A stretch of 64,000 bases of DNA from JADKFD01 sp050250665 (GCA_050250665.1 JBFWOF010000016.1:1-64000), one strand, 5' to 3'. Numbered from the stretch's first letter, positions 16,118 through 25,924 are shown. Notes: a model not told the origin generated them from the sequence alone. Program-made: numbers and translations.

Positions 16118-17697
16118 GGTGTGTCTCCGTGATCATGGGTCGCGTGCTCATCGCCAGGTGTCTGCGCCTTGTTTGGCACCGGCGCCGGACTGGCGGGCTG
16201 CGGGGATTCGGTCGCACCGCCATTTGCGGGCGGCATCGCCATTTTCGAGTGGTCCATCTTGGAGTGATCCATCTTTGAGTGATCCATCATTGGCGCCGAT
16301 GTCGACGGCAAGACGGCATCGACGCCGATGCTGGGTTCAAGCGCCTGCTCATCGTCCGGCAGGCGGCCGCCCACCGACTGGCGCAGTTCCGCGCGTATCG
16401 TCCAATAGTCGCGAACCGCTTCCAGGTATTCCTGGTAAGCGTCATAGGCCTGCTGTTTGGCTACGATCAGCTCGAACACGCCGATCAGCATGAAATTGAA
16501 TTGCTCCTGGGAGCGGGCGACGATGCCCTCGCGGCGCGGTACCAGCACGCTGCGGTAACGTTCGGCAATATCGCGCGCAAGCCGCAGGCGCTCCAGATTC
16601 AGGCTCACAGAGCTGTGCACCGCGTAGCTGAGTGCATCCAGCCTGGCGCGGGCGTCCACCAACTCAGCCTGGGCGCGGGCGATCGCTGCTTGTCCCTGGT
16701 TGAAGATTGGCAGTTCCAGCGTCAACGAAGGTCCGCGGATGACATCGCCGTCGATCTCATGCTCAGCGTTGTAGCCGGCCTCGACCGCACCCAGCCAGCG
16801 CCAGCGCCGGGTGACCCCGAGCAAATCCTCATGCAAGGCCACCTCCTGCTGTACCGCCGACAAATCCAGCCTTTGCGTCAGCGCCAGACGCAGCAACTGA
16901 TCGGCTGAAAAATCCGCTTCCGGCGGCGCTGCCAAGTTCGCGGCGAGAGTCCAGTTGGCGCTGGCCGGCAAACCCATCAGCGTGGCCAGTGCGCTGCGTG
17001 CGCGCAGCGCCTCGGCGACCGCCCGGACCGCGCCGATGCGAGCCTGAGCCGAAGCCGCATACTCCTGATCCAGTTGCAGACGATTGATGTTGCCCGCATC
17101 GAAGAAGCGTTGCGCCAGCGCCGCCGAGTGCTCAGCGGAACTGGCCACCAACTCGCGCATGCTGCTGACCTGGTCGGCGCTGATCGCCGCGAACCAGGCT
17201 ACTTCGACTTCCTTGGCCAGATTCAATAGTTCCGCAGCGACATCTTTCTGCAATCGCTGCAGTTGTCCGGAAGCGAAGCGCTGGCGCGCCGGCAGCAGCA
17301 GCAGATCGGTAAAACTCAGCGACAAGCTACGTCCGATCTGTGCAGCGCCGTTGTCGCGCGAATGCAGATGACTGTAGCCGACGCTTGGGTTTGACAGACG
17401 CCGCGCCGCTTCCAACTCGGCGCGACCCAGTCCCAGGCGCGCGTACTCCTGGCGAATGGTCGGGTTGTAGAGAAATGCCAGACGAACCGCCTGATCGGCG
17501 GTCACCGGCTGCGTGGGGATGTCAGGCGCCGCAATGGCCGCGCTGGCGAGGCCGGCATCGCCCGGCGGTGCCATGCCGCGCCGGGCGGCAATCAATTCGC
17601 CGGTTTCGGCATAGCCACGGTCGGACGGCAGACTGGCGCAGCCAGTCAGCGCCGCCAGCGCCACGGTAACGGTGGCGAGACGTAGAGGGAGGTGCAT
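16114..17697 (-). CDS. TolC-family outer membrane lipoprotein with Met/His tail
   Basis: This 527-residue protein has a lipoprotein signal (VTVALAALTGCAS) and the two-repeat coiled coil of outer membrane efflux ducts. The C-terminal 75 residues contain DHSKM repeated four times, then a His/Asp tail (EHATHDHGDTP), suggesting a copper-binding extension absent from ordinary CusC. No RND pump lies in this arm, so it may serve the copper oxidase operon (a PcoB/CopB-like role) or the CusBA pump encoded divergently. The gene overlaps the oxidase gene by 4 bp. Confidence 0.8.
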   Translation of the reverse strand: MHLPLRLATVTVALAALTGCASLPSDRGYAETGELIAARRGMAPPGDAGLASAAIAAPDIPTQPVTADQAVRLAFLYNPTIRQEYARLGLGRAELEAARRLSNPSVGYSHLHSRDNGAAQIGRSLSLSFTDLLLLPARQRFASGQLQRLQKDVAAELLNLAKEVEVAWFAAISADQVSSMRELVASSAEHSAALAQRFFDAGNINRLQLDQEYAASAQARIGAVRAVAEALRARSALATLMGLPASANWTLAANLAAPPEADFSADQLLRLALTQRLDLSAVQQEVALHEDLLGVTRRWRWLGAVEAGYNAEHEIDGDVIRGPSLTLELPIFNQGQAAIARAQAELVDARARLDALSYAVHSSVSLNLERLRLARDIAERYRSVLVPRREGIVARSQEQFNFMLIGVFELIVAKQQAYDAYQEYLEAVRDYWTIRAELRQSVGGRLPDDEQALEPSIGVDAVLPSTSAPMMDHSKMDHSKMDHSKMAMPPANGGATESPQPASPAPVPNKAQTPGDEHATHDHGDTP

Positions 17698-17807
17698 CTG
17701 AAACTCCTAAATCAATCGCTGCCACGTCAGATGACGTGGACCAGCGACCACAGAAACAGGTCAGCAGCCGTCCTCGCGGATGGCTGCGAATCGTCAATGC
17801 CTGGAGT

Positions 17808-18185
17808 TCAGACTGCGGGTGGTCGGAAGGGCGGAGTGCCGCGGCGCACGACCATGGAATCCGCAACTGCGGCCAATGGTGCTGGTGCCAGCGCCTGCGG
17901 ACTCAGTTGCAAACCGGTGAATAGCAGCAGCGGTGGCAACACGCAGCCACATTGGCAGGCGCCGGGGTCACAACAGCTTTTGCCCGCGGGTTTGCCCGGC
18001 GTGGCGACATCGCCCGCGTGTTCAACCGCAGCGTGCTGGTGCGTGTGCTGCGCGCCTTGAGCAAGTAGATGTGCCGGCGACTCGTGATGAGTGCCTGAGT
18101 GCGCGCCAGCCATCGCCCACGGCGCAAGACCCCAATTGAAGATCAAGGTCATAGCCAGCAGTACATGGAGAAAGGTGCGCGCCAT
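17808..18185 (-). CDS. copL: CopL-family metal-binding regulatory protein
   Basis: The 125-residue protein has a signal/membrane helix (LHVLLAMTLIFNWGLAPWAMA), a His-rich middle (AHSGTHHESPAHLL, HTHQHAAVEH) and a Cys cluster KSCCDPGACQCGCVL. This is the layout of CopL proteins encoded ahead of copAB in xanthomonads, which are needed for copper-induced expression there. It heads the leftward copper operon, 110 bp before the TolC-like gene. The ATG at 18185 is preferred to the GTG at 18203. Confidence 0.75.
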   Translation of the reverse strand: MARTFLHVLLAMTLIFNWGLAPWAMAGAHSGTHHESPAHLLAQGAQHTHQHAAVEHAGDVATPGKPAGKSCCDPGACQCGCVLPPLLLFTGLQLSPQALAPAPLAAVADSMVVRRGTPPFRPPAV

Positions 18186-18299
18186 GGCCAGTGTAGATTG
18201 CACCTGAGGGCCGAAAGTTGCAACGGATCTGCTGAGCCGGGTGATTTAATCGCGATGGTGGAAGCGGAGGAACGGCCGATCTCACCGTGATTTGGGAAC

Positions 18300-18330
18300 T
18301 TGACCTCAATCAAGGGGTCTACAAGAGCCT
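18300..18330 (+). promoter_or_regulatory. Possible promoter of the rightward cus operon
   Basis: TTGACC at 18300-18305 is a good -35 box, followed by an imperfect dyad (ACCTC...GGGGT) and no strong -10. It lies 19 bp before the first rightward gene in the divergent gap between the two copper arms. The dyad resembles MerR/CueR sites but is weak. Confidence 0.3.
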
Positions 18331-18348
18331 CAGTTATCCTAGGCTGCA

Positions 18349-18750
18349 ATGCCCTTCCGCTTTCGCCAACGCCGTCTGCAATGCCGAATTTCGCTGATCG
18401 CGATCTTCGCCTTGCTGTGGTCGCATTGGATATACGCCAGCCACGGCGCCTGCACTCCAAGTGATTTCCTCTGGCCGCAGCTCGCCGCATCAGCAAGCCA
18501 GGACTCGCATTGCGATCATGACCAGGATGCCGCCAAGGCGTCGGTTTGTGCGTCACACTGTGCGCGTGTTGATATGAACAGCGAATCGGCGCCACTGTTG
18601 TCGGTACCTGCCTTGGCCGTCGATTGGCCGTTGGAGTGGACACTCACGCCGCTGGCTGTGTCACTGCCGCTGGTCGCGGTTTCGGCGCCACGCAGGCCTC
18701 CCTCTTGGCATCGCCCTACGCTACATCCCGCCAGCTTGCTGTTGATCTGA
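18349..18750 (+). CDS. Small exported His/Cys protein at head of the cus operon
   Basis: This 133-residue protein has a basic start and a hydrophobic signal segment (ISLIAIFALLWSHWIYASHG). A likely metal motif follows: SQDSHCDHDQDAAKASVCASHCARV. The last part is Pro/Leu-rich. The layout resembles the CopL/DUF2946-type small proteins that lead copper efflux operons, but similarity is weak. It is divergent from copL, so the two His/Cys proteins face each other across one regulatory gap. Confidence 0.6.
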   Translation: MPFRFRQRRLQCRISLIAIFALLWSHWIYASHGACTPSDFLWPQLAASASQDSHCDHDQDAAKASVCASHCARVDMNSESAPLLSVPALAVDWPLEWTLTPLAVSLPLVAVSAPRRPPSWHRPTLHPASLLLI

Positions 18751-18982
18751 TTCCTGCCAGCCGTTCCGCTTCGCACTTGCGCGAAGTTGACTAGCTCGGG
18801 CAGGCCGCCATTCGGCTCGCCTCCTTTGAACTTGATGCCCGGGGCTTCATGCCCTCGGCAGGAATGAGGCAGCGTATATGTACACTTTTCACCTTCCACG
18901 TTTGCGCTTTCCGCGCGGGTGCGGAACATGGCTGTGGCCTGCGCGACAAACCGGTGGCAATGACCGCCCTGGCATTGGGTCG

Positions 18983-20299
18983 ATGGCTACGACCCGCTCG
19001 CTGATCATCGTCTGTTTTGGGCTGATGCCACTGACCCTTCAGGCCGAAGGCGTCGGCACGCCGCTTGATCTCGACGTCGCCATCGAGCTCGCGGTTCGTA
19101 ACGATCCCTGGCTCAGCAGTAGCAGTCATCGCGAAAGCGCGCTGTCCGATCAGGCCGTTGCAGCGGCTGAGCTGCCCGATCCTCGGGTCAACATCATGGC
19201 CGCCAATTTTCCGCTGGACAGCTTCGATATCCGCCAGGAGCCGATGACGCAACTGGCGATCGGGGTCAGCCAGATGTTCCCCCGCGGCGATAGCCTGAAT
19301 TTGGCGCGACAGCAGAGGCAGCAGTTGGCCAGTCAGGAGCCGCTGCTTCGCTTCGATCGCCAGGCCAAAGTCACGGCCACGACTGCGCAGCTGTGGCTGG
19401 AGGTCTACAGGGCGCAGCAGAGCATTGCCCTGATCGAGGCCGATCGCGGCCTGTTCGTACAACTAGTGGACGTGACCCGTGCCGGCTATGCCAGTGCTCT
19501 GGGTCGCGCACGGCAGCCGGATCTGATCCGGGCGCAACTGGAACTGACGCGCCTGGAAGATCGCTTGACGATGCTGCGACAGCAACTGGAGGCGGCCCAG
19601 CAGCGATTGTCGGAATGGATTGGTGTGGCAGCAAACCAGGCGGTCACTCAGACGCCGCCAATGCGCACGCCGGCCGTGGATCTGGACACCCTGCTGATCG
19701 CAACCAGCAATCAGGAACAGACCTACGAGCGCATCCGCCGCCATCCGGCCTTGTTGGCCTTCGATCTGCGTCTAGCCGCCATGGCCACCGGCGTAGAACT
19801 GGCACGCCAGAAATACAAGCCGGAATGGGGTTTGAGCGCCCAGTACGGCTATCGCGCCGATGATCGAATGGGGCGATCGCGTGCCGATCTGTTCTCGGTA
19901 GGCTTGACCTTTGACCTGCCAATCTTTACCGACCGTCGTCAGGACAAGGAAGTCAGCGCCGCGCAATCGCTGACCGATGCCAGTCGCGCAGACAAGGATC
20001 TGCTGGCGCGGCAATTGATGGCGGAGTTGCGGGCCACGGTGGTGCAACTCCAGCGTCTGGCCGAACGCAATACGCTGTACCAATCGCAATTGCTGCCACA
20101 GATGGCCGAGCAGGCCGAAGCCTCGCTTGCAGCCTATGACAATGATGATGGCGATTTTGCCGAGGCGGTGCGCGCACGCATCGCGGAACTGAACGCCAGG
20201 ATCGATGCCCTGACTATCGCGGTGGAGCAGCTGCGGTTGGTGTTCCGCTTGAATTATCTGCTGACCCACGCCCCGAACGACGCCGGAGAATCGCGATGA
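18983..20299 (+). CDS. cusC: CusC-like outer membrane efflux protein (TolC family)
   Basis: This 438-residue protein forms the outer membrane duct of the Cus pump. It has a signal peptide (SLIIVCFGLMPLTLQAEG) and the twofold TolC repeat, with coiled-coil segments such as LTRLEDRLTMLRQQLEAAQQ and ELNARIDALTIAVEQLR. No lipoprotein cysteine is seen, unlike E. coli CusC. The ATG at 18983 is chosen because the 35 residues before it are not signal-like. Its end overlaps cusB by 4 bp. Confidence 0.8.
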   Translation: MATTRSLIIVCFGLMPLTLQAEGVGTPLDLDVAIELAVRNDPWLSSSSHRESALSDQAVAAAELPDPRVNIMAANFPLDSFDIRQEPMTQLAIGVSQMFPRGDSLNLARQQRQQLASQEPLLRFDRQAKVTATTAQLWLEVYRAQQSIALIEADRGLFVQLVDVTRAGYASALGRARQPDLIRAQLELTRLEDRLTMLRQQLEAAQQRLSEWIGVAANQAVTQTPPMRTPAVDLDTLLIATSNQEQTYERIRRHPALLAFDLRLAAMATGVELARQKYKPEWGLSAQYGYRADDRMGRSRADLFSVGLTFDLPIFTDRRQDKEVSAAQSLTDASRADKDLLARQLMAELRATVVQLQRLAERNTLYQSQLLPQMAEQAEASLAAYDNDDGDFAEAVRARIAELNARIDALTIAVEQLRLVFRLNYLLTHAPNDAGESR

Positions 20300-21939
20300 G
20301 TCCTCAGCTGCAAACCAGGAAGACGTCGCAGTTGCTGCTGACGGGAGTCGCGGCGGGCGTGCTGATCGGCGCCTTCAGCATGTGGATGTGGAGCGGCAGC
20401 GCGCCGGAAACCGGCACGCCGGTAGACGCCGCTCGCAAGCCGCTGTACTGGGTGGCGCCGATGGATGCCAACTATCGGCGCGACCAGCCGGGGCTGTCGC
20501 CCATGGGCATGGAACTGATTCCGGTCTATGCCGATGAGGGAGCGCAGGATTCGCCCGGCTCTGTGAAGATTTCGCCCGAGGTGGTGAACAATCTGGGCGT
20601 GCGCACGGTGGCCGTCGAACGCGGTCGCATCAGTAGCGCCATCGACACTGTGGGCTATGTGCAATACGACGAAGACAGACGCACCGAGATCAGTCCGCGG
20701 GTCGAAGGTTGGGTGGAGAAGCTGTACGTCAAGGCGGCTGGCAACGAAATCACCCGTGGCGCGCCCTTGTACGAGATCTACGCGCCCTTGCTGGTGAATG
20801 CCCAGGAGGAATTCCTGCTGGCGCTCAAACGCAACAACGCCACCCTGATCGATGCCGCGGCGGATCGCTTGCGCGCGCTGCAGGTACCCGCGGCACAGAT
20901 CGCGCACTTGCGCAAGGGTGGGCGTGCCAACCGCACCATCACTGTAGCTGCGCCGCAATCTGGCGTAATCGATCGCCTGGAGGTGCGTGAAGGCGTGTAC
21001 GTCAAACCGGGCATGAGCCTGATGTCTGTGAACATGCTCGAGCACGTCTGGGTGATCGGCGAGGTTTACGAGCGCCAAGTCAATCTGGTGCGCAAGGGTG
21101 ACGCCGTGCTCATGCAGCTCGATTACCTGCCGGGACGCGAGTGGAAAGGGGAGGTGGCCTACGTCTATCCGAGCTTGAACATGAACACCCGAACAGCGCA
21201 GGTGCGCGTGCATTTCGAGAATCCCGACGGCTACCTGAAACCGGGCATGTTGGCGCAGATGCGCATCCACGGAGAGCCAGGACCCGAGGCCTTGCTGATG
21301 CCGCGCGAGGCGCTGATCCGTACCGGCAAGCAAACTCGGGCGGTGCTGGTGATGGGCGAGGGCGCCTACAAGTCGGTGGAAGTGAAGCTCGGTCGCATCG
21401 GGGACACTCAAGTTGAGGTTCTGAATGGGCTGAAAGCCGGTGACCAGATCGTCAGCTCGGCGCAGTTCCTGATCGATTCCGAATCCAGCAAGACCTCGGA
21501 CTTCAAACGCATGGGCCAGCCGGACGATGCGGCAGTCAGCGAGGCGCGATCAGCCTGGGTGCAGGCGCGCGTGGTCGCGCTGATGTCTGGTCACCGCAAG
21601 GTAACTCTGGCGCATCAAGCCATCGTCGACTGGCATTGGCCGGCAATGACCATGGATTTCAGCGTCGATGACGGCGTCGATTTCGAGCGCCTGAGCACCG
21701 GCATGGTGCTACATGTGCAGATCAGCAAGCTCGGCGACAAGGATTACCGCTTGAGCGCGGTGCATTTCCCGGAAGCCAACGCGCCGGCCAATGTCGGCGC
21801 TGAAGAGGTCAGCCACAGCGGCGCAATCAATCATCGGGATAGGAGTCACGGCGAGGTCGATAGAGAAGGCGATGACGCTGACGAGGCGCCCACCATGGAT
21901 CATTCGCAGCACGGCGGCGACTCCGGAGACAGCAAATGA
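20296..21939 (+). CDS. cusB: Periplasmic adaptor CusB fused to a CusF domain
   Basis: This 547-residue protein links pump and duct. The N-terminal anchor is followed by the CusB metal segment LYWVAPMDANYRRDQPG, with LSPMGMELIPVY, then the membrane-fusion domains (barrel-sandwich motif ISPRVEGWVEKLYVKAAG; IEVREGVYV-like hairpin at about 232-240). From about residue 415 a CusF-like copper chaperone domain follows, with its ligands in KVTLAHQAIVDWHWPAMTM. The tail is His/Asp-rich (DHSQHGGDSGDSK). In E. coli CusF is a separate gene; here the chaperone is carried by the adaptor. Confidence 0.85.
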   Translation: MSPQLQTRKTSQLLLTGVAAGVLIGAFSMWMWSGSAPETGTPVDAARKPLYWVAPMDANYRRDQPGLSPMGMELIPVYADEGAQDSPGSVKISPEVVNNLGVRTVAVERGRISSAIDTVGYVQYDEDRRTEISPRVEGWVEKLYVKAAGNEITRGAPLYEIYAPLLVNAQEEFLLALKRNNATLIDAAADRLRALQVPAAQIAHLRKGGRANRTITVAAPQSGVIDRLEVREGVYVKPGMSLMSVNMLEHVWVIGEVYERQVNLVRKGDAVLMQLDYLPGREWKGEVAYVYPSLNMNTRTAQVRVHFENPDGYLKPGMLAQMRIHGEPGPEALLMPREALIRTGKQTRAVLVMGEGAYKSVEVKLGRIGDTQVEVLNGLKAGDQIVSSAQFLIDSESSKTSDFKRMGQPDDAAVSEARSAWVQARVVALMSGHRKVTLAHQAIVDWHWPAMTMDFSVDDGVDFERLSTGMVLHVQISKLGDKDYRLSAVHFPEANAPANVGAEEVSHSGAINHRDRSHGEVDREGDDADEAPTMDHSQHGGDSGDSK

Positions 21940-24900
21940 TCGAATCCATCATTCGCTGGTCGGTAGGCAATCGCTTTTTCGTGATGCTGGCGATGCTGAT
22001 CGTGATCGGCCTCGGCATCTACGCGCTGAAGCACACCCCGGTCGATGCGATTCCGGATCTGTCCGACGTGCAGGTGATCATCAAGACCAACTACCCGGGG
22101 CAGGCGCCGCAGGTGGTGGAAGATCAAATCACCTATCCACTGACCACCGCGATGCTGGCGGTACCCGGTGCGGTCACCGTGCGCGGCTATTCCTTCTTCG
22201 GTGATTCCTATGTCTACGTGATTTTCGACGAGGACACGGATGCCTATTGGGCGCGCTCGCGAGTGCTGGAGTACCTGTCGCAAGTGGCGCCGACGCTGCC
22301 TGCCAGTGCGCGGCCGCAGTTGGGCCCGGATGCGACCGGTGTAGGCTGGGTCTACCTCTACGCACTGATGGACCGCAGCGGCAAACACGATCTTGGCCAG
22401 TTGCGCAGTCTGCAGGACTGGTTTCTCAAGTACGAATTGCAGACTGTGCCCGGCGTGTCGGAAGTGTCGGCGCTGGGCGGCATGGTCAAGCAGTACCAGG
22501 TACAGGTGAACCCGGAAAAACTGCGCGCTTTCGGCATCCCGCTGGCGCACATCCAGACCGCGATACAGCGCGGCAATCAGGAAGTCGGTGCCTCGGTGAT
22601 CGAGATGGCCGAGGCCGAATACATGGTGCGCGCCAGCGGCTACATCCAGAGCGTGCAGGATCTGGAGGCCATCCCGCTCGGAGTCGATGCCAATGGCACG
22701 CCGCTGATGCTCAAGGATGTGGCAGAAATCGGCCTTGGCCCGCAGATGCGGCGCGGCATTGCCGAGCTGAACGGCGAGGGCGAAACCGTAGGCGGCATCG
22801 TCGTCATGCGTTTCGGCGAAAACGCGCAAACCACCATCGATGGCGTCAAGGCCAAGCTGGAGCTACTCAAGGCCGGCCTGCCCGAGGGCGTTGAAGTGGT
22901 CACGGTGTACGACCGCTCCGGCCTGATCGGCCGCGCCGTCGAAAACCTCTGGCACAAATTGCTGGAGGAATTTGTCGTCGTGGCGCTGGTGTGCCTGGTG
23001 TTCCTGGTGCATCTGCGCTCGTCCTTGGTCGCCATCATCAGCCTGCCGGTCGGCATCTTGATGGCCTTTGTGGTCATGCACGCGCAGGGCTTGAACGCCA
23101 ACATCATGTCGCTGGGCGGCATCGCCATTGCCATTGGCGCCATGATCGACGGCGCCATCGTGATGATCGAGAACATGCACAAACACATGGATCGCACGCC
23201 GCTGACCGCGGAAAACCGCTGGGCTGTGGTCACCGAGTCCGCGACCGAGGTCGGCCCGGCGCTGTTTTTCAGCCTGTTGATCATCACCGTCAGTTTCTTG
23301 CCGGTGTTCACGTTGGAAGCGCAGGAAGGCCGCATGTTCTCGCCGTTGGCCTATACCAAGACCTACGCGATGGCCGCCAGCGCGTTGCTGGCGATCACGC
23401 TGGTACCGGTGCTGATGGGCTACTTCATTCGCGGCAAGGTCTTGCCCGAGCACCGCAATCCGGTCAACCGCTTCCTGGTCTGGATCTACTTGCCAGCGCT
23501 GAAGGCAGTGCTGCGCTCCCCGAAAACTACGTTGGGCATCGCGGTGTTGCTGACCGCGATCGGCTTGTGGCCCATCGGCAAGATCGGCAGTGAATTCATC
23601 CCGCCGCTGGATGAAGGCGATCTGATGTACATGCCGACCACCTATCCGGGCTTGTCGATCGGCAAGGCGCGCGAATTGCTGCAGCAAACCGACAAGTTGA
23701 TCGCCACGGTGCCGGAAGTGCTGACCGTATTTGGCAAGATCGGGCGTGCCGACACCGCCACCGACCCGGCGCCGCTGACCATGGTTGAGACCTTCATCCA
23801 GCTCAAGCCGCGCGAGCAGTGGCGCGCCGGAATGACTACGGAATCGCTGAAGAAAGAACTGGACGGCTTGGTGAAGCTGCCCGGTGTGACCAATGCCTGG
23901 GTGATGCCGATCAAGACCCGCATCGACATGCTGGCTACCGGCATCAAGACGCCGGTGGGCATCAAGGTCGCCGGCCCTGATCTGAAACAGATTCAGATCA
24001 TCGGGCAGCGCCTCGAACAGATCCTCAAGCCGATACCGGGCACCGCTTCGGTGTACTCGGAACGGGTCGCCGGCGGCCGTTATGTCAAGGTCGACATCCG
24101 GCGCCAGCAGGCGGCGCGTTATGGCCTTAATGTCGCCGACATCCAGCAAGTAGTGTCAACCGCAATCGGCGGCATGAACGTCGCCCAGACCGTTGAGGGC
24201 CGCGAGCGCTATCCCATCAATCTACGCTACCCGCAGGACTACCGCGATTCCCCGGAGCGGCTCGGCCAACTGCCGATCGTCACCCCCAGCGGACAGCGCA
24301 TCGCGCTGCTGGACGTCGCCAACGTCTACGTCGACGACGGCCCGCCCGCGATCAAGAGCGAAAACGCCAGGCTCAATGGCTGGACCTTCGTTGATATCGA
24401 TGGCGTCGATGTTGGCAGCTACGTCGAGAACGCGATGGCAGTGGTGGCCAAAGAGCTGGAGTTACCGGCCGGCTATTCGATCAACTGGTCCGGGCAATAC
24501 GAATACATGCTGCGGGCCAAGGCGAAACTGAGTTACGTGGTGCCGCTGACGCTGGCGATCATCATCGTGCTGCTGTACATGAATTTCCGCCGATTCGGCG
24601 AAGTGGCGCTGATCGTCGGCAGCTTGCCACTGTCGATCATCGGCGGCGTCTGGCTGATGCATCTGCTGGACTACAATTTTTCCGTCGCCGTCGGCGTCGG
24701 GTTCATCGCCCTGGCGGGAGTAGCCACCGAGCTGTCGGTGATCATGTTGGTGTTCCTCGACATCTCCTGGAAGGCGCGCCGCACTGCAGTTGCGGCCCTG
24801 GGCCGAAAACTCAGGGAGTCGGATCTCATCGAAGCCGTGATCGAAGGCGGCGCCCTTCGCGTGCGGCCCAAGGCCATGACCGCGGCGGCTATCATCGTCG

Positions 24901-25061
24901 GCCTGCTACCGATCATGTACGGCAGCGGCACCGGCTCGGAAGTCATGCGCCGCATCGCCGCGCCGATGATCGGAGGCATGATGAGCGCGGTGTTGCTGAC
25001 GCTATTGATCTTGCCGGCAGTGTATTTTCTGTGGAAAAGACGTTCGCTGGTTGCTGATTGA
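21936..25061 (+). CDS. cusA: CusA-type heavy-metal RND efflux pump
   Basis: The 1041-residue inner membrane trimer subunit has 12 helices and two large periplasmic loops. The TM4 signature AIAIGAMIDGAIVMIENMH fits the monovalent-metal (Cu/Ag) HME group. Other marks are DAIPDLSDVQVI near the N-terminus and the repeated RND halves. Methionines in the cleft region (TRIDMLATGIKTP) are as in CusA. It overlaps cusB by 4 bp and ends TGATG with the hydrolase gene. Confidence 0.9.
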   Translation: MIESIIRWSVGNRFFVMLAMLIVIGLGIYALKHTPVDAIPDLSDVQVIIKTNYPGQAPQVVEDQITYPLTTAMLAVPGAVTVRGYSFFGDSYVYVIFDEDTDAYWARSRVLEYLSQVAPTLPASARPQLGPDATGVGWVYLYALMDRSGKHDLGQLRSLQDWFLKYELQTVPGVSEVSALGGMVKQYQVQVNPEKLRAFGIPLAHIQTAIQRGNQEVGASVIEMAEAEYMVRASGYIQSVQDLEAIPLGVDANGTPLMLKDVAEIGLGPQMRRGIAELNGEGETVGGIVVMRFGENAQTTIDGVKAKLELLKAGLPEGVEVVTVYDRSGLIGRAVENLWHKLLEEFVVVALVCLVFLVHLRSSLVAIISLPVGILMAFVVMHAQGLNANIMSLGGIAIAIGAMIDGAIVMIENMHKHMDRTPLTAENRWAVVTESATEVGPALFFSLLIITVSFLPVFTLEAQEGRMFSPLAYTKTYAMAASALLAITLVPVLMGYFIRGKVLPEHRNPVNRFLVWIYLPALKAVLRSPKTTLGIAVLLTAIGLWPIGKIGSEFIPPLDEGDLMYMPTTYPGLSIGKARELLQQTDKLIATVPEVLTVFGKIGRADTATDPAPLTMVETFIQLKPREQWRAGMTTESLKKELDGLVKLPGVTNAWVMPIKTRIDMLATGIKTPVGIKVAGPDLKQIQIIGQRLEQILKPIPGTASVYSERVAGGRYVKVDIRRQQAARYGLNVADIQQVVSTAIGGMNVAQTVEGRERYPINLRYPQDYRDSPERLGQLPIVTPSGQRIALLDVANVYVDDGPPAIKSENARLNGWTFVDIDGVDVGSYVENAMAVVAKELELPAGYSINWSGQYEYMLRAKAKLSYVVPLTLAIIIVLLYMNFRRFGEVALIVGSLPLSIIGGVWLMHLLDYNFSVAVGVGFIALAGVATELSVIMLVFLDISWKARRTAVAALGRKLRESDLIEAVIEGGALRVRPKAMTAAAIIVGLLPIMYGSGTGSEVMRRIAAPMIGGMMSAVLLTLLILPAVYFLWKRRSLVAD

Positions 25062-25924
25062 TGGGCGTTTCGCACTCCTGGACGCATTGGATATCGGCGC
25101 TGGCGCGCTGGCGATACGATCCAGGAGCGCGTCTTAGGGTCGATGTGTCCGGAGACGGCGCCGAGGACCTTGTGTTTCTGCATGGGCTCGGGGGAACTCA
25201 TCGCTACTGGACCAACGGTCGCGATCCGCTCACCTTCGTAAATTGCCGCACCGTGCTGGTCGATCTGCTGGGATTTGGCGATTCGCCACGCCCGTGGTGT
25301 CGTTACAGCGTCGATCGGCACGTGCGCGCACTCCGCCTGAGTCTGCCCCAGTCTGGAGCCATGACGCTGGTGGCGCATTCCATGGGTGCTGTGTTGGCGT
25401 TGGAGTACGCAAGCCGCTATCCGCAATCGGTACGGCGTCTGATCTTGATCAGCCTTCCGTGTTTCCGCGACATCAGCGCCGCAGCGACCTGGTTCCGGCG
25501 TCGGCCTGGGGGTTGGATTTACACCAACCTTGGCGCCACGGTGCTGGCTTGCATGATTACCCGCCGACTGGCTGGCCGATGGTTACCGCGCTTGCTCCCC
25601 AGTATTCCTCGTGCCGTTGCTGAGGACTTGGTCAAGCACAATGTCTGCTCGTCGACGTCCTCTTTGTGGGAGGTCATCTACCGCTACCAGCTAGGTCCTG
25701 TAGTGGCGGCTTTGCCCGCGGGATTGCCGGTGCACTGCATACACGGTCGAGCCGATGACACCGCACCGCTCGAAGCGGTGGTGACGCTGTCCCACATCCA
25801 TGAGCGCTGGACGCTCGCGATTCTGGACGATGCTGACCACCATCCCTGGCTCAGAAACGAGCCGGCTTGCCGCATATTGATCGCTGACATCCTGGCGGAC
25901 CAGCAACCGTTGGTGTCGGGATGA
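25061..25924 (+). CDS. Alpha/beta hydrolase coupled to cusA
   Basis: The 287-residue enzyme has the oxyanion segment LVFLHGLGGTHRYW, the nucleophile elbow VAHSMGAVLAL (Ser in A-H-S-M-G), an acid in IHGRADDTAP and the catalytic His in DDADHHPWL. All triad parts are present, so it is probably an active esterase or lipase-like hydrolase. No signal peptide is visible, so it is cytosolic. The ATG overlaps the cusA stop (TGATG), which means translation depends on cusA. A hydrolase is not a usual Cus component, and the substrate is unknown. Confidence 0.75.
   Translation: MGVSHSWTHWISALARWRYDPGARLRVDVSGDGAEDLVFLHGLGGTHRYWTNGRDPLTFVNCRTVLVDLLGFGDSPRPWCRYSVDRHVRALRLSLPQSGAMTLVAHSMGAVLALEYASRYPQSVRRLILISLPCFRDISAAATWFRRRPGGWIYTNLGATVLACMITRRLAGRWLPRLLPSIPRAVAEDLVKHNVCSSTSSLWEVIYRYQLGPVVAALPAGLPVHCIHGRADDTAPLEAVVTLSHIHERWTLAILDDADHHPWLRNEPACRILIADILADQQPLVSG

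Noticed and set aside
22863..24149. 428-codon minus-strand frame inside cusA
   Set aside because: It is the His/Asp-rich antisense shadow of a GC-rich gene; cusA on the other strand has full family similarity.
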